32,641 bases of DNA from assembly GCA_011523845.1 (NCBI GenBank), contig WTFV01000265.1:149224-181864 (forward strand), in the 5' to 3' direction. The first letter of the stretch is position 1. Every line of letters starts with the position of its first letter. The notes under the pieces were generated by a model, which saw only the letters and a list, made by a program, of their open reading frames with translations, was not told the origin of the DNA and did no database searches. This document shows positions 22,769 to 32,218 of this stretch, piece by piece. The DNA comes from Acidobacteriota bacterium (GTDB lineage: Bacteria > Acidobacteriota > Vicinamibacteria > Vicinamibacterales > UBA8438). The position numbers were made by a program, and so were the translations under genes.

Positions 22769-24586
22769 CTATTCGGGCAGCGCGAAGGTCAGGATCGTGT
22801 TGGTCGCGATCACCGTCACGTACTGCTTGCCGTTCACCTGGTAGGTCATCGGGCTCGACCGGATCGGCCGCGGCGCCTGGTGGCGGAACAACTGCTCGCC
22901 GGTCGCCGCGTGGAACGCGTAGAACGCCCCGTCGTCCGCTCCCTGGAACACCAGATCGCCCGCCGTCGCCAGGTTGCCGCTGGCCCCGATGGGAGTGAGC
23001 GCCGGGAACACCGCCTGCCACGCCTCTTCCCCGCTGGCCGGCTCGTAGGCGGTCAGCGTGGTCGTCGGCGTGTAGGCGGGAATGCGGCTCAGCTCCTCGA
23101 AGTTGGCGCTGTGGCCGTCGCCGTGCGGCCCCGGCTCGAGGCTGTCGCCGAGCGGCCGGACGATCATCGAGACCGCCGCGTTCTTGCCGGTGACGTAGAG
23201 CAGCCCGGTGCGCGGGCTGAACGCGGGCGAGCCGAAGCTCGATCCGCCGTGGGCGACGATCAGGTGCTCCTCGATGGAGTACGGCGTGTACATCTGCCGG
23301 CTCTGCGCCTGCAGCTCCGGGTCGTCCAGGTGCACGTAGGTCGCGCAGAACGGCGTCATCGGCACGCCCCGCGCGTTGTGGGGGATGGGCTGGGTGGGAT
23401 AGACGACCTCGCCCGGCACGTTGCTCTCGGTCGGCACCAGCGTCTCGACCATCGGGTTGATCGGCTGCCCGGTCTCGCGGTCCCAGAGATAGAGCAGACA
23501 GTTCTTGCCGGCCGAGCCGACGCCGCGGATGATCTCGCCGTCGGCGCCGGTGACGTCGAAGAGCACCGGCCCGGTGACGTGGTCCCAGTCCCACAGGTCG
23601 TGATGGATCGCCTGGTAGTACCAGCGCAGCGCGCCGGTCTCCAGGTCGAGGGCCACGGTCGAATTGGTGAACAGGTTGGCCCCGGGGCGCGCGGACCCGT
23701 CGTAGTCGGGCGACGGATTGCCGGTGTTGAAGTAGATGAGCCCGAGGTCGAGGTCGATGGCCGGCTGCGTCCAGACCCCGCCCCCGGCACGCTGGCCGTC
23801 GCCCCACGTATCCGCGGCAATCTCCCAGCCGTCGTCCTGCGGGCGTTGCGGGATGGTGTTGAACACCCACTCGATGGCCCCCGTCGTGGCGTCGGTCGCA
23901 ATCACCAAGCCGCCCGGGATGTGCCCCTCCGAGAGCGCGGCCCCGACGTAGAGCGTCCCGTCGTGGTACGCCGGCGCGGCCGTGATCCGATAACCCAGCT
24001 CGTGCGGGTCGAGAGTCGGCGGGTAGGTGTCCGGGTACTTGGTCTGCAGGGCCAGCCCGACGACGGGCAGCACGCCGCCGTCGCCGAACGACTCGACGAG
24101 CTCGCCGGTCTTCGCATCGGCGGCCACCAGGCTCGGGCCGTTGTAGGCGTAGATCTTGCCATCCGCGTAGGTCGGCCCGCGGACCCGGTTCCGGCGCGCC
24201 TCGTTCAGCTCTAGGCTCCAGATTTCCTCCCCGGTAGCCGCGTCGATGGCAACGACGCTGGGCCCGGCGTGGAAGTACATCACGCCGTCGCTCACCAGCG
24301 GCGTCACCTGGCCGACGTCGATTCCGGCCGGCACGTCGAAGGACCACCGTTCCGCCAGTTGTGCGACCGTCCGCGTGTTGACCTCGTCGAGCGTCGAGTA
24401 GCGGCTGTTGTCGAGGTCGAGGTTGTGGCTCGTCCAGTTGGTCTGGCCGCCCGCCGTGATGTTCGGCAGCTCCCCCTGTGTCGTGGTCCGCCCCTGCTGA
24501 CCGGCCGCCGAGGCGCCGGCAACCAGACAGCACGCGGTCAGAACAGCCGCAAGCGGCCGAATCTGCACACTGGTCAATGAGGTCAT
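22769..24586 (-). CDS. Periplasmic PQQ-dependent dehydrogenase
   Basis: This 605-residue quinoprotein belongs to the PQQ alcohol/glucose dehydrogenase superfamily, which oxidises alcohols or sugars in the periplasm and passes electrons to a cytochrome or quinone. It has a signal peptide (1-28, AGASAAGQQ), then an eight-blade beta-propeller with repeated tryptophan-docking-style motifs such as ATGEEIWSLEL, KTGELVESFG, ETGALRWYYQ, ASGEEAWQAVF and ATGEQLFRHQ. The HHDLWDWD segment is typical of the family. No CxxCH haem motif and no vicinal CysCys are present, so it is a haem-free form needing a separate electron acceptor. The stop of the ankyrin gene lies 46 bp upstream, so the two may be one transcript. 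The ATG at 24586 is reasonable. Substrate is unknown. Confidence 0.92.
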   Translation of the reverse strand: MTSLTSVQIRPLAAVLTACCLVAGASAAGQQGRTTTQGELPNITAGGQTNWTSHNLDLDNSRYSTLDEVNTRTVAQLAERWSFDVPAGIDVGQVTPLVSDGVMYFHAGPSVVAIDAATGEEIWSLELNEARRNRVRGPTYADGKIYAYNGPSLVAADAKTGELVESFGDGGVLPVVGLALQTKYPDTYPPTLDPHELGYRITAAPAYHDGTLYVGAALSEGHIPGGLVIATDATTGAIEWVFNTIPQRPQDDGWEIAADTWGDGQRAGGGVWTQPAIDLDLGLIYFNTGNPSPDYDGSARPGANLFTNSTVALDLETGALRWYYQAIHHDLWDWDHVTGPVLFDVTGADGEIIRGVGSAGKNCLLYLWDRETGQPINPMVETLVPTESNVPGEVVYPTQPIPHNARGVPMTPFCATYVHLDDPELQAQSRQMYTPYSIEEHLIVAHGGSSFGSPAFSPRTGLLYVTGKNAAVSMIVRPLGDSLEPGPHGDGHSANFEELSRIPAYTPTTTLTAYEPASGEEAWQAVFPALTPIGASGNLATAGDLVFQGADDGAFYAFHAATGEQLFRHQAPRPIRSSPMTYQVNGKQYVTVIATNTILTFALPE

Positions 24587-24632
24587 CTGTCGCTCCTTGG
24601 TAACGCGCGGCCCCGTTCTGCGGCGCGGGCTG

Positions 24633-26189
24633 CTAGCGGTCCGCGATGAGCGCGTCGTCGTGCAGGATGCCGATCGCGCAGGTTGGACACGGGGGCACGT
24701 CCACGCCCGCCGCCAGCGTCCGCTCGCGGAGCAGCGCGTAGGTCTCGGGGAACGGCTCGATGGTGTCGATGGGTCCCTGGGCGATGGTCACCGGCAACCA
24801 GCCCCGCCTGTTGGCCACATCGAACGGCGCGCCGTGTGCGAGCAGCAACTCGACGATGGAGTTGGCGCCCCGGTTCGCCGCCCCGTGAAGGGCGGTATTG
24901 CCGGCCTCGTCCGCGACGTGCACGTCCACTCCCGCATCGAGCAACAGCCTTACCGCTTCGAGCGCGTCGGCCTCCGATCCGGCGCCTTGCCCGGCGTAGG
25001 TCGCGGCCCCCGCCGCCGCCATCAGCGCCGTCGATCCACTGGCGGTGGTGACGCTCGTATCCGCACCGTGCGCCAGCAGTAGCCGCATGAGCGGCACGTC
25101 CGCGGCGATGGCGGCCAGCAGGAACGGTGTCACTCCCTCCGTGGGGTACAACGGCGAAGTCTGCGTAGCCAGCCGGACGCGCTCGCGGGACGCCGCGTTC
25201 GGATCGGCCCCGGCGGCCAGCAGCGTCTCGATGAGCGCGCCGCTGCTCAGGTTGCCGGTCGGCGACGGGTCCGGCACGACGCGAAAGTGTGGCCGGTGCG
25301 CCAGCACGGCGGTATGGAGCGCGGTCCAGCCCACGCCATCCGCGTTGGGATCGGCTCCCCGGTCGAGCAGCCACGCGGCCAGCTCGTAGTGGCGGTTGTC
25401 GATGGCGACAATCAGCGCGCTGGAGCCGTCCGGTGTCATGTCGTCGACGTTCACACCGGCGTCGGCCAGAACCGTCGCGGCATCGAAATGACCGCCCTGA
25501 ACGGCGAAGAGGAACGCCGAGAATCCTCGCGGCGGCGCCGCACCATCCGCTGCGCCGGCATCGGCGCCGGCCGCCTGCCCGCTTGCCGCCGCTTCCGCAT
25601 GTCCCGATCGGGCGTGGATGTCCGCCCCGCGGGCGATCAACTCGCGTACGGCCGCCGCGTGCCCCTCGGCCGCGGCCCACATCAGCGCGGTCTGGCCGCG
25701 CCACCGCTCGGCCGCGTCGACGTCGGCGCCGTGATCGAGCAGGAGCCGAACCGCCCCGACCCGTCCCGTGCGGGCCGCGGTCATCAGCGCCGTCTCCCCC
25801 TCCGGCTGGGCGCGGTTCGCGTCCGCCCCGGCCGCCAGCAGCCGGGCCAGCATCGGGGCGCTGCCGTTCAGGCTCGCCAGCGCGATCGGCGCCACTCCGT
25901 AGCGGTTGGCCGCGGTCACGTCCGCCCCGGCGCCGATCAGCAACGTCGCGAGATGGCCGTCGTCACGGTGCACCGCCCAGTGCAGCGCCGTCGTGCCGTC
26001 GATTTCCGGCGCGCCTACGCCGGCTCCCTGGTCCAGCAGAACGCGCACGTGCGCCGCGTCGCCCCGCTTGACCGCGTCGATGAGCGGCGACTGGGCGGCC
26101 GCGACACCGGCCCCCGCGCAGAGCACGAAGGCCAGCAACCCGCTCGTCAGGAGCCGGCGGCAAGAGCCCCGCTGCATTCGAGCGACCAT
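24633..26189 (-). CDS. Exported ankyrin-repeat protein
   Basis: This 518-residue protein starts with a signal peptide (ends VAAAQS). It is then made of about eleven ankyrin repeats, recognised by recurring TALHWAV, TALMTAA, TALMWAA and LLLDHGADV motifs, with Ala-rich inserts between repeats 5 and 6 and longer loops near repeats 8 and 10. Ankyrin repeats bind proteins. Exported forms are common in symbiotic and Acidobacteria-type genomes, but host interaction here is only a guess. A CPTC motif lies near the C-terminus (VPPCPTCAIG). I chose the ATG at 26189; 26177 is an alternative, and the frame is open to 26336 without a signal peptide at that start. A GGGAGG run lies very close to the ATG. 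It precedes the PQQ dehydrogenase gene, which begins 46 bp downstream. Confidence 0.87.
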   Translation of the reverse strand: MVARMQRGSCRRLLTSGLLAFVLCAGAGVAAAQSPLIDAVKRGDAAHVRVLLDQGAGVGAPEIDGTTALHWAVHRDDGHLATLLIGAGADVTAANRYGVAPIALASLNGSAPMLARLLAAGADANRAQPEGETALMTAARTGRVGAVRLLLDHGADVDAAERWRGQTALMWAAAEGHAAAVRELIARGADIHARSGHAEAAASGQAAGADAGAADGAAPPRGFSAFLFAVQGGHFDAATVLADAGVNVDDMTPDGSSALIVAIDNRHYELAAWLLDRGADPNADGVGWTALHTAVLAHRPHFRVVPDPSPTGNLSSGALIETLLAAGADPNAASRERVRLATQTSPLYPTEGVTPFLLAAIAADVPLMRLLLAHGADTSVTTASGSTALMAAAGAATYAGQGAGSEADALEAVRLLLDAGVDVHVADEAGNTALHGAANRGANSIVELLLAHGAPFDVANRRGWLPVTIAQGPIDTIEPFPETYALLRERTLAAGVDVPPCPTCAIGILHDDALIADR

Positions 26190-26353
26190 GCCTCCCGCCC
26201 GAACTGCGTTGCTCCCCGGTCGAATACGCCCGATATGCTCTCTCATCGCACCTTGCCACGCGGGCGCCTCGCCGCTATCGGCGCCACGCGGCGTTTCACC
26301 ACGGACTCCTGCACGTCCGCCTTTGAACCCGCGCATCGCGGCGGACTCCGCCC

Positions 26354-27700
26354 CTACACGCCGGACAGCTCGCGAAGCTGCCCGGTGCTGTCACCGATAC
26401 GCTCGACCGGCACCCCTGCCTTGTCGAGCAGGCTCACGAGCAGGTTCGCATGCGGGGTCCCGGCCGGATACGCCAAGTGCTGCCCGCCGGCCAGTCTGCC
26501 CCCGCCGCGCCCCGCGACCAGCAGCGGCAACGCGGTGTGGCTGTGCTGATTGGCGTCGCTGATGCCGCCGCCGTACATCACCATCGCGTGGTCCAGGAGC
26601 GTCCCGTCCCCGTCCGGCGTCGACTGCAGCCGGTCGAGGAAGTAGGCGAAGAGCTGAACGAGATAGGTGTCGATGAGACCGATCTTGGCCAGCCGCTCCG
26701 GGTCGTACTGGTGGTGCGACGTGGCGTGGTGCGGATCCGGCACGCCGATCTCCGGAAACGCGCGCTGGCTGGTCTCGCGTCCCAACTGGAACGTGAAGAC
26801 GCGGGTCAGATCGGCCTGGAACGCCAGCACCTGCAGGTCGTACATCAGCTTGCAGTGCGCGCCGGTGGAGTCCGGCACGCCGAGGGGACGGTCGACGTCC
26901 GGCATGGCCGCGCTGTGCGCCTCGCTGCGCTGGATGCGCCGCTCGATCTCGCGCACCGCGTCCAGGTACTCCGTCAGGCGAACGCGATCCTGCGCGCCGA
27001 TCTGCAGCTCCAGACCGGCAATCTCCTCCGTTACCGAGTCGAGCACGCTGCGGTTGCGCTTCCGCAGGGCGTGCCGCTCCTCGGGGGTGGCGCCGTCCCC
27101 GAACATCCGATCGAACACGTTGCGCGGGTTGTGCTCGGCCGGCAGCGGCGTGGTCGGCGTCCGCCACGAGAGCGAGTCGGTATAAGCGCAACTGTAGCCG
27201 CTGCCCCCGCAGGTGCCCATCCAGCCGGCTGGCTCGATACACAGCTCCAGCGAGCCGAGCGGGGTGTCCTGCCCGATCTCGGCGGCGGCGATCTGATCGA
27301 TGGTCGTCCCCGCCCGTACGGCCGGGCCTTCGCTCTTGAGCGGATGGGTGGCGTTCAGCCACGAGGAACCGGCGCGCGGGTGGTCGCCGATGCCGTCGCC
27401 CCACGGATTCGCCGGGTCGTTGTCGAGCCCGGACAGCACCGTGACCGCATCGCGGAAGGGACCCAGGGGCGCCAGGGTCGGCGACAGCTCGAACGCCTTG
27501 CCTTCTCCCTTGCTCTGCCACTGGAACATGTTCGCGCCGTTGGGGAAGTAGACGAACCCCAGCCGCCGCACCGGATTGGCCGCGGTCCGCGACAGCGCAG
27601 AGGCCGCGGGAACCATGGCGTCCAGCAACGGCAGGGCCAGCGCGGCGCCGGCGCCTCGGAGAAACGTCCGCCTCGGCAAGGCCCGCTTCGTGATCAGCAT
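26354..27700 (-). CDS. DUF1552 family Tat-exported protein (inner copy)
   Basis: This 448-residue protein is of the DUF1552 family, which is usually encoded beside DUF1592/DUF1588 haem proteins. Its function is not established. The leader carries a twin-arginine signal (LPRRTFLRGAGAALALPLLD), so it is exported folded through the Tat pathway. Family features are FVYFPNGAN, LSGLDNDPA, a CGGSGYSCAY segment, VRLTEYLDAVREIERRI, PEIGVPDPHHATSHH and a C-terminal RIGDSTGQLRELSGV. The His-rich and Ser/Thr-rich motifs recall sulfatase-like metal-binding proteins, but no activity is proven. The start at 27700 has an ideal GGGAGGAATC-ATG. It is clearly paralogous to the protein at 30860, with the same motif order and length. 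Confidence 0.92.
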   Translation of the reverse strand: MLITKRALPRRTFLRGAGAALALPLLDAMVPAASALSRTAANPVRRLGFVYFPNGANMFQWQSKGEGKAFELSPTLAPLGPFRDAVTVLSGLDNDPANPWGDGIGDHPRAGSSWLNATHPLKSEGPAVRAGTTIDQIAAAEIGQDTPLGSLELCIEPAGWMGTCGGSGYSCAYTDSLSWRTPTTPLPAEHNPRNVFDRMFGDGATPEERHALRKRNRSVLDSVTEEIAGLELQIGAQDRVRLTEYLDAVREIERRIQRSEAHSAAMPDVDRPLGVPDSTGAHCKLMYDLQVLAFQADLTRVFTFQLGRETSQRAFPEIGVPDPHHATSHHQYDPERLAKIGLIDTYLVQLFAYFLDRLQSTPDGDGTLLDHAMVMYGGGISDANQHSHTALPLLVAGRGGGRLAGGQHLAYPAGTPHANLLVSLLDKAGVPVERIGDSTGQLRELSGV

Positions 27701-27846
27701 GATTCCTCCCGCGCTCCTCTTTTCTTCAAGCCGCCGATGCCGCCAGTGTGCAGCATTGCCTTCAGGGCACCGAGTCAACTGGTGAATCGTATCTTCGTCT
27801 CCGCAGGATCACCAAAGAGAAACACGTTCCGGCGGCTCGTTCGGGC

Positions 27847-28101
27847 TCAGGCGTCCGGTGGCAGGGAGCGGTTCAGCAGGTGCGCGGTGAGCATCCGGAC
27901 GTCCTGCTTCAGATCCCGGACATCCTGCTTCACGCCGTCGACGTTCTTCGTGATGCCGGCGTGCGCATGCTGGTTCTCGGACTTGAAATTCCTCAACTCC
28001 GAACGGACCGACGTCAAGGTGACGCCCAGCCACACGAGTGCGGCCACCACGCCGACACCAACCACCGGGCCGTCCAGAGACAGCAACCTGACCAAATCCA
28101 T
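27847..28101 (-). CDS. Small membrane protein with coiled-coil tail
   Basis: This 84-residue protein has one membrane helix at about 12-30 (GPVVGVGVVAALVWLGVTL) followed by a coiled coil with a repeated VKQDVRDLKQDV pattern and HLLNRSL near the end. Its role is unknown. It sits between the haem-type DUF1592 gene and the DUF1552 gene, yet the outer copy of that module has no such gene between its partners, so it was probably inserted or lost. It resembles in style the 117-residue protein at 11880, with the membrane helix at the other end. The ATG at 28101 opens a short charged start; a ribosome site is not obvious. Confidence 0.68.
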   Translation of the reverse strand: MDLVRLLSLDGPVVGVGVVAALVWLGVTLTSVRSELRNFKSENQHAHAGITKNVDGVKQDVRDLKQDVRMLTAHLLNRSLPPDA

Positions 28102-28212
28102 GGAACGAGCGTGCCACGTTCATGAACTTACGTCCACGTTCGGCGTGTGGCGTTCCGTCGTCCTGCCGAAACGCGCTACCTCGCGCGTGACAAGTCTGCG
28201 CATCCACTCGGA

Positions 28213-30711
28213 CTAATCTACTACCGGCGGCGGCGGGTCGCCGGCCGACCGCCGCTGTCGGAAGGGCACGCTCTTCACGATGCCGCGCACCAGCGCCGAA
28301 AAACGATGCTCCTCGGACGCCGCGTCGCGGACGATCCGCCGCACCGCGGGAGCGTCGCTGTACTCCAGGCCGCGCCCGAGGGCGTAGGTCAGCAGCTTCT
28401 CCGTCAGCGTCCGCAGGAACGGCTCCGGATTCGCCAGCAACGCCTGCTTCAACTCCGCGACCCCCGTGAAGCGGGTGCCGTCGGGAAGCGCGCCCGAAAC
28501 GTCGAGCGGCTCGCCCGATGCGTCCGTCTCGCGCCAGCGGCCGACCGCGTCGAAGTTCTCCAGCGCCAGTCCCAGCGGGTCCATCAGCCGATGACATGCC
28601 GCGCACGTCGGGTTCGCGCGGTGCCGCTCCATCGCCTCCCGCATCGTCAACTCGCGGCCGTCGTTCGCGCTGGCTTCCAGTTCCGGCACGTCCGGCGGCG
28701 GGTCGGGCGGCGTCGTCCCGAGGATGTTCTCGAGAATCCAGATGCCGCGCTTCACCGGCGACGTGCGGGTCGACAGCGACTGCACGGTGAGCATGCTGCC
28801 CTGCCCCAGCAGCCCGCCGCGCATCGGATGCTCCGCGGTGCCGACGCGCCGGAAATGGTCGCCGTAGACGTACGGGATGTCGTAGTGCCGGGCCAGGCGC
28901 TCGTTGACGAACGTATAGTCGGCGGCCAGCAGGTCGATGACGCTGCGGTCCTCGCGGACGATACTCTGGAACAGCAGCTCCGTCTCGCGGCGGAACGCGT
29001 GCCGGAGGTTGTCGTCCACGTCCGGAAACCGCCGGAAGTCCGGCCGGGCCGCCGGCACGTTGCGCAGGTAGAGCCACTGCCCGGCGAAGTTGTCGGCCAG
29101 CGCGTCCGCGCGCGGGTCGGCCAGCATGCGCCGCACCTGCCGCTCCAGCACGTCCGGATCGCCCAGCTCGCCCCGGTCGGCGAGGTCGATCAGCTCCTCG
29201 TCGGGCAGGCTGCTCCAGAGGAAGAACGACAGCCGGGACGCGAGCGCCGAATCCTCGACCGGGTACGCGCGGCCGGAAGCCGCGTCCACCGGATCGAGCT
29301 CGATCCGGAACAGGAACGACGGACTGACCAGGAGCCGGGCCAGCGCCTGCTCGATGCCCCGCTCGAAACCCCCTTCGCGGCGGCCCGCCTCGTAGAACGG
29401 CAGCAGCACGCCCAGGTCGTTGGCGTCGACCGGCCGGCGGAACGCCCGCTGCGCCAGCGTGGAGAGGATCTCCTCGGCGCACGCGCGCTCGGCGGCGCCC
29501 CCCGCCTCGGGCCGGCAGGTGAAGATGCGGTCCCGGCTCGGCGTGCTTTCCGGCACGGACGGACCGTACGGCCCGGTGACGATCACGTCGCTGACGTACG
29601 GCAGGTCGTGCGTCCGGTTCTGCTCCAGCAGCGCGCGCAGGAACGGGCGCCGCACGCGCTCGACCAGCGCGGAAGGCCGTCTGAGGAACGAGACGGACAG
29701 CCGACGCGGCCCTGCCCGTACCGGAACGCGGACAAGCAGATTGGCGTCGCCCGGCTCCCGTGGACTCGCATCCCAGTCGGAATCCTCGGCCGAGGCGTTC
29801 GCGCCGGCGGTCAGCAACCCGGCCCGCGCGCCGTCGACGGCAATCTCCACCTGGTGCGGCTCGGTCAACCCCACGATGTCGCCGCTGTTGCCGGAGGCGC
29901 CGTTGCGGGCCAGGCGGACCCGGATCTCGTACTCGCCGTCGACCGGGAAGAAGTGGTCGACCAGCGTGCCCCCGCGCGTGCCGAACGGGAGACCTTCCAG
30001 GCGATCGCGCTGGGTCAGCTCGGTCGACACCCGGTATACGTCGGCGGTCACGGCGACGCCCGAATCGCTGGCGACGGCGAGCCGGCTGATCCGGTTCGCG
30101 GCGGCGAGGTAGCTCTCGAGCAGGAGCGGCGAGAGGCCGAGGACGTCGCCGATGTTGTCGAAGCCGTAGCTGGACGTATCGGGCGGCAGCAGCGACGACA
30201 CGTCGACGTCGAGGGCGAGCAGATCGCGCACTGCGTTGCGGTACTCGGCCCGGTTCAGGCGGTGCAGAACGGCCGGGCGGCCCGGATCGGGGTTGGCGTC
30301 CGCGGCGGCGTCGAGCCGGCTCTCGATCCACGTCGCGACGCGATCGTAGGTATCCGCCGCCGGCCGCGGACGACCCGCGGGCGGCATCGAGCCGTTCCGG
30401 AGCCGCCGGACGACGTGTTCCCAACGCTCCGCATCACCGGCGATCTCGCCCATGTCGAGCAAGTCGAAAGCCAGGCCGGTCTCGCGCCCGACGGTCGAGC
30501 GCTGGTTGTGGCACGCCTGGCAGTAACGGCTCAGGACCGCCTGGATCTCTGCGCCGACGCCGGTTTCGCCCGCCGTTGCCGCGCCGCGTTCGCTCGACGT
30601 TGCAGCTCCACCCGCCGGCTGCGCAATGCCGGGCTGCGCCGAGCCCGGTCCCCCGAGCCCGGCCACCAGCAACGCCACCACCACGAACCGCGGTCCCGGC
30701 ATCCCCCGCAT
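28213..30711 (-). CDS. Exported DUF1592/DUF1588-type haem protein (inner copy)
   Basis: This 832-residue protein belongs to the multidomain family first seen in Planctomycetes and Acidobacteria, with domains named PSCyt/DUF1587, DUF1595, DUF1592, DUF1588 and DUF1585. It has a signal peptide (1-25), a cytochrome-like CxxCH (Cys64, Cys67, His68 in YCQACHN), and the DUF1587-like stretch LHRLNRAEYRNAVRDLLALD. It also has a long central region including FFLWSSLPDEELIDLAD and a late CxxCH (Cys703, Cys706, His707 in CAACHRLMDPLGLALENFD). The C-terminus has TEKLLTYALGRGLEYSD. It probably carries covalent haem and works with its DUF1552 partner outside the cytoplasm, perhaps in redox-linked polymer processing. 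Function is not established. The ATG at 30711 has a nearby GAGGGACTGGAG site. Confidence 0.92.
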   Translation of the reverse strand: MRGMPGPRFVVVALLVAGLGGPGSAQPGIAQPAGGAATSSERGAATAGETGVGAEIQAVLSRYCQACHNQRSTVGRETGLAFDLLDMGEIAGDAERWEHVVRRLRNGSMPPAGRPRPAADTYDRVATWIESRLDAAADANPDPGRPAVLHRLNRAEYRNAVRDLLALDVDVSSLLPPDTSSYGFDNIGDVLGLSPLLLESYLAAANRISRLAVASDSGVAVTADVYRVSTELTQRDRLEGLPFGTRGGTLVDHFFPVDGEYEIRVRLARNGASGNSGDIVGLTEPHQVEIAVDGARAGLLTAGANASAEDSDWDASPREPGDANLLVRVPVRAGPRRLSVSFLRRPSALVERVRRPFLRALLEQNRTHDLPYVSDVIVTGPYGPSVPESTPSRDRIFTCRPEAGGAAERACAEEILSTLAQRAFRRPVDANDLGVLLPFYEAGRREGGFERGIEQALARLLVSPSFLFRIELDPVDAASGRAYPVEDSALASRLSFFLWSSLPDEELIDLADRGELGDPDVLERQVRRMLADPRADALADNFAGQWLYLRNVPAARPDFRRFPDVDDNLRHAFRRETELLFQSIVREDRSVIDLLAADYTFVNERLARHYDIPYVYGDHFRRVGTAEHPMRGGLLGQGSMLTVQSLSTRTSPVKRGIWILENILGTTPPDPPPDVPELEASANDGRELTMREAMERHRANPTCAACHRLMDPLGLALENFDAVGRWRETDASGEPLDVSGALPDGTRFTGVAELKQALLANPEPFLRTLTEKLLTYALGRGLEYSDAPAVRRIVRDAASEEHRFSALVRGIVKSVPFRQRRSAGDPPPPVVD

Positions 30712-30859
30712 CTCCAGTCCCTCAGTTCCTCAACCGCGCATCAGACGCCCGCCCGGCAACTGTCGCGCGATGGATCCGGCAGGCGCTCCGGCGCGCCGGC
30801 CGTGTAGCATGCCTCGACAGGTCTTCACCGCACCGCCCGCGGCCACGCCGAACAGGGCA

Positions 30860-32218
30860 TCAGACTCCCGTCAGGTACCGCAGCTCCCCGGTGCTGTCGC
30901 CGAAGCGCTCCGTCGGCACGTCCATCATGCCCAGCAGCGTCAGGTAGAGGTTCGTCAGCGGCGTCTCGTCCGCGTAGCGCAAGTGGCGGTTCCCCTCGAG
31001 CTGTCCCGCCGCGCCGCCCGCGACCAGGATCGGCAGCTTCTGGATGTTGTGCAGGTTGCTGTTGCTCATCCCGCTGCCGTAGAGAATCGCCACCTGGTCC
31101 AGCAGCGTGCCGTCGCCGTCGGGCGTCGCCCGCAGCCTGTCCAGGTAGTAGGAGAAAAGCGACGTGTGGTACGTGCCGACCTTGGTCAGCTTCTCCAGGC
31201 TCTCGGGCCGGTTCTCGTGGTGCGAGAGCGCGTGGTGCGGATCGGGCACCCCGATCTGCGGATACGTCTGCGCGGTCAGCTCCGGCGTCATCAGGAACGA
31301 GACGACGCGGGTCAGATCGGCCTGGTAGGCGAGCACCTGCAGGTCGAACATCACCTTGACGTACTCGTCGAACGAGGCCGGGATGCTCGCCGACGGCCGA
31401 TCCACCACCGGGAGCTCGCGGTCGGCATCCGCCTCGGCGCGCTGGATGCGGCGCTCGACGTCCCGTACCGCGGCGAGATAATCGGTCAGCTTGGCCCGGT
31501 CCGCCGCACCCAACCCGTCCTGCAGACGCGCCACCTTGCGGGTCACCGCGTCGAGGATGCTGCGGTCCATGCGCATCCGCTCGCGCCGCGCCTCCGGGTC
31601 GGTGCTCGTGCCGTCCCCGAACAGCCGTTCGAAGAGCGCGCGCGGATTGCTCTCCATCGGCAGCGGGGTCGTCGGCGTGCTCCAGGAGAGCGTGCTGATG
31701 TAGGCGCAACTGAAGCCGGCGTCGCAGGCGCCGCCGAACTCCGGCAGCCCGATGCCCACCTCCAGGGAGGCGAGCTGCGTCTGCTGGCCGAGCTTCGCCG
31801 CCGCGATCTGGTCGACCGACACGCCCGCCTCGAAATCGGCCCCCTCGGTCGGCTTCGCGTGCACGCCGGTCAGGAAGGCGCCCGTGATGCGCCCGTGCCC
31901 TCCGGCGGGGTCCCCCGGCAGTTGCGCCGCCGGCGCGTGATCGAGGTTGGACAGCACCAGCAGGTTGTCCCGGAACGGCTCCAGCGGGCTCAGGATCGGC
32001 GTGAAATCGAAGCCCGTTCCCTCGGTGGGCGGGGTCCAGTTCCGCATCACGGCGCCGTGCGGCACGTACACGAACCCCAGGCGCGGCTTCGGCCGGGCCG
32101 CCGTACGGCTCAGCGCGGTCAGCGCCGGCACCATCCCGTCGAGCAGCGGCAACGCCACCGCCGTTCCGAGTCCGCGGAGCACGGTGCGCCGGGGCAGCGT
32201 CTTCTTCGTGATGATCAT
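30860..32218 (-). CDS. DUF1552 family Tat-exported protein (outer copy)
   Basis: This 452-residue paralogue of the protein at 26354 has the twin-arginine leader (LPRRTVLRGLGTAVALPLLD) and the same family segments: FVYVPHGAV, LVLSNLDHAPA, CDAGFSCAYIS, LTDYLAAVRDVERRI, PQIGVPDPHHALSHH and the C-terminal RFGDSTGELRYLTGV. Differences cluster in the middle (for example a GDPAGGHGRITGAFLTG insert), so the two copies have drifted. The ATG at 32218 overlaps the stop of the upstream haem-protein gene (ATGA), which shows translational coupling of this pair. The next gene downstream, the inner haem protein, starts 148 bp further on. It is likely part of the same export-and-redox module as its partner; the precise role is unknown. 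Confidence 0.92.
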   Translation of the reverse strand: MIITKKTLPRRTVLRGLGTAVALPLLDGMVPALTALSRTAARPKPRLGFVYVPHGAVMRNWTPPTEGTGFDFTPILSPLEPFRDNLLVLSNLDHAPAAQLPGDPAGGHGRITGAFLTGVHAKPTEGADFEAGVSVDQIAAAKLGQQTQLASLEVGIGLPEFGGACDAGFSCAYISTLSWSTPTTPLPMESNPRALFERLFGDGTSTDPEARRERMRMDRSILDAVTRKVARLQDGLGAADRAKLTDYLAAVRDVERRIQRAEADADRELPVVDRPSASIPASFDEYVKVMFDLQVLAYQADLTRVVSFLMTPELTAQTYPQIGVPDPHHALSHHENRPESLEKLTKVGTYHTSLFSYYLDRLRATPDGDGTLLDQVAILYGSGMSNSNLHNIQKLPILVAGGAAGQLEGNRHLRYADETPLTNLYLTLLGMMDVPTERFGDSTGELRYLTGV

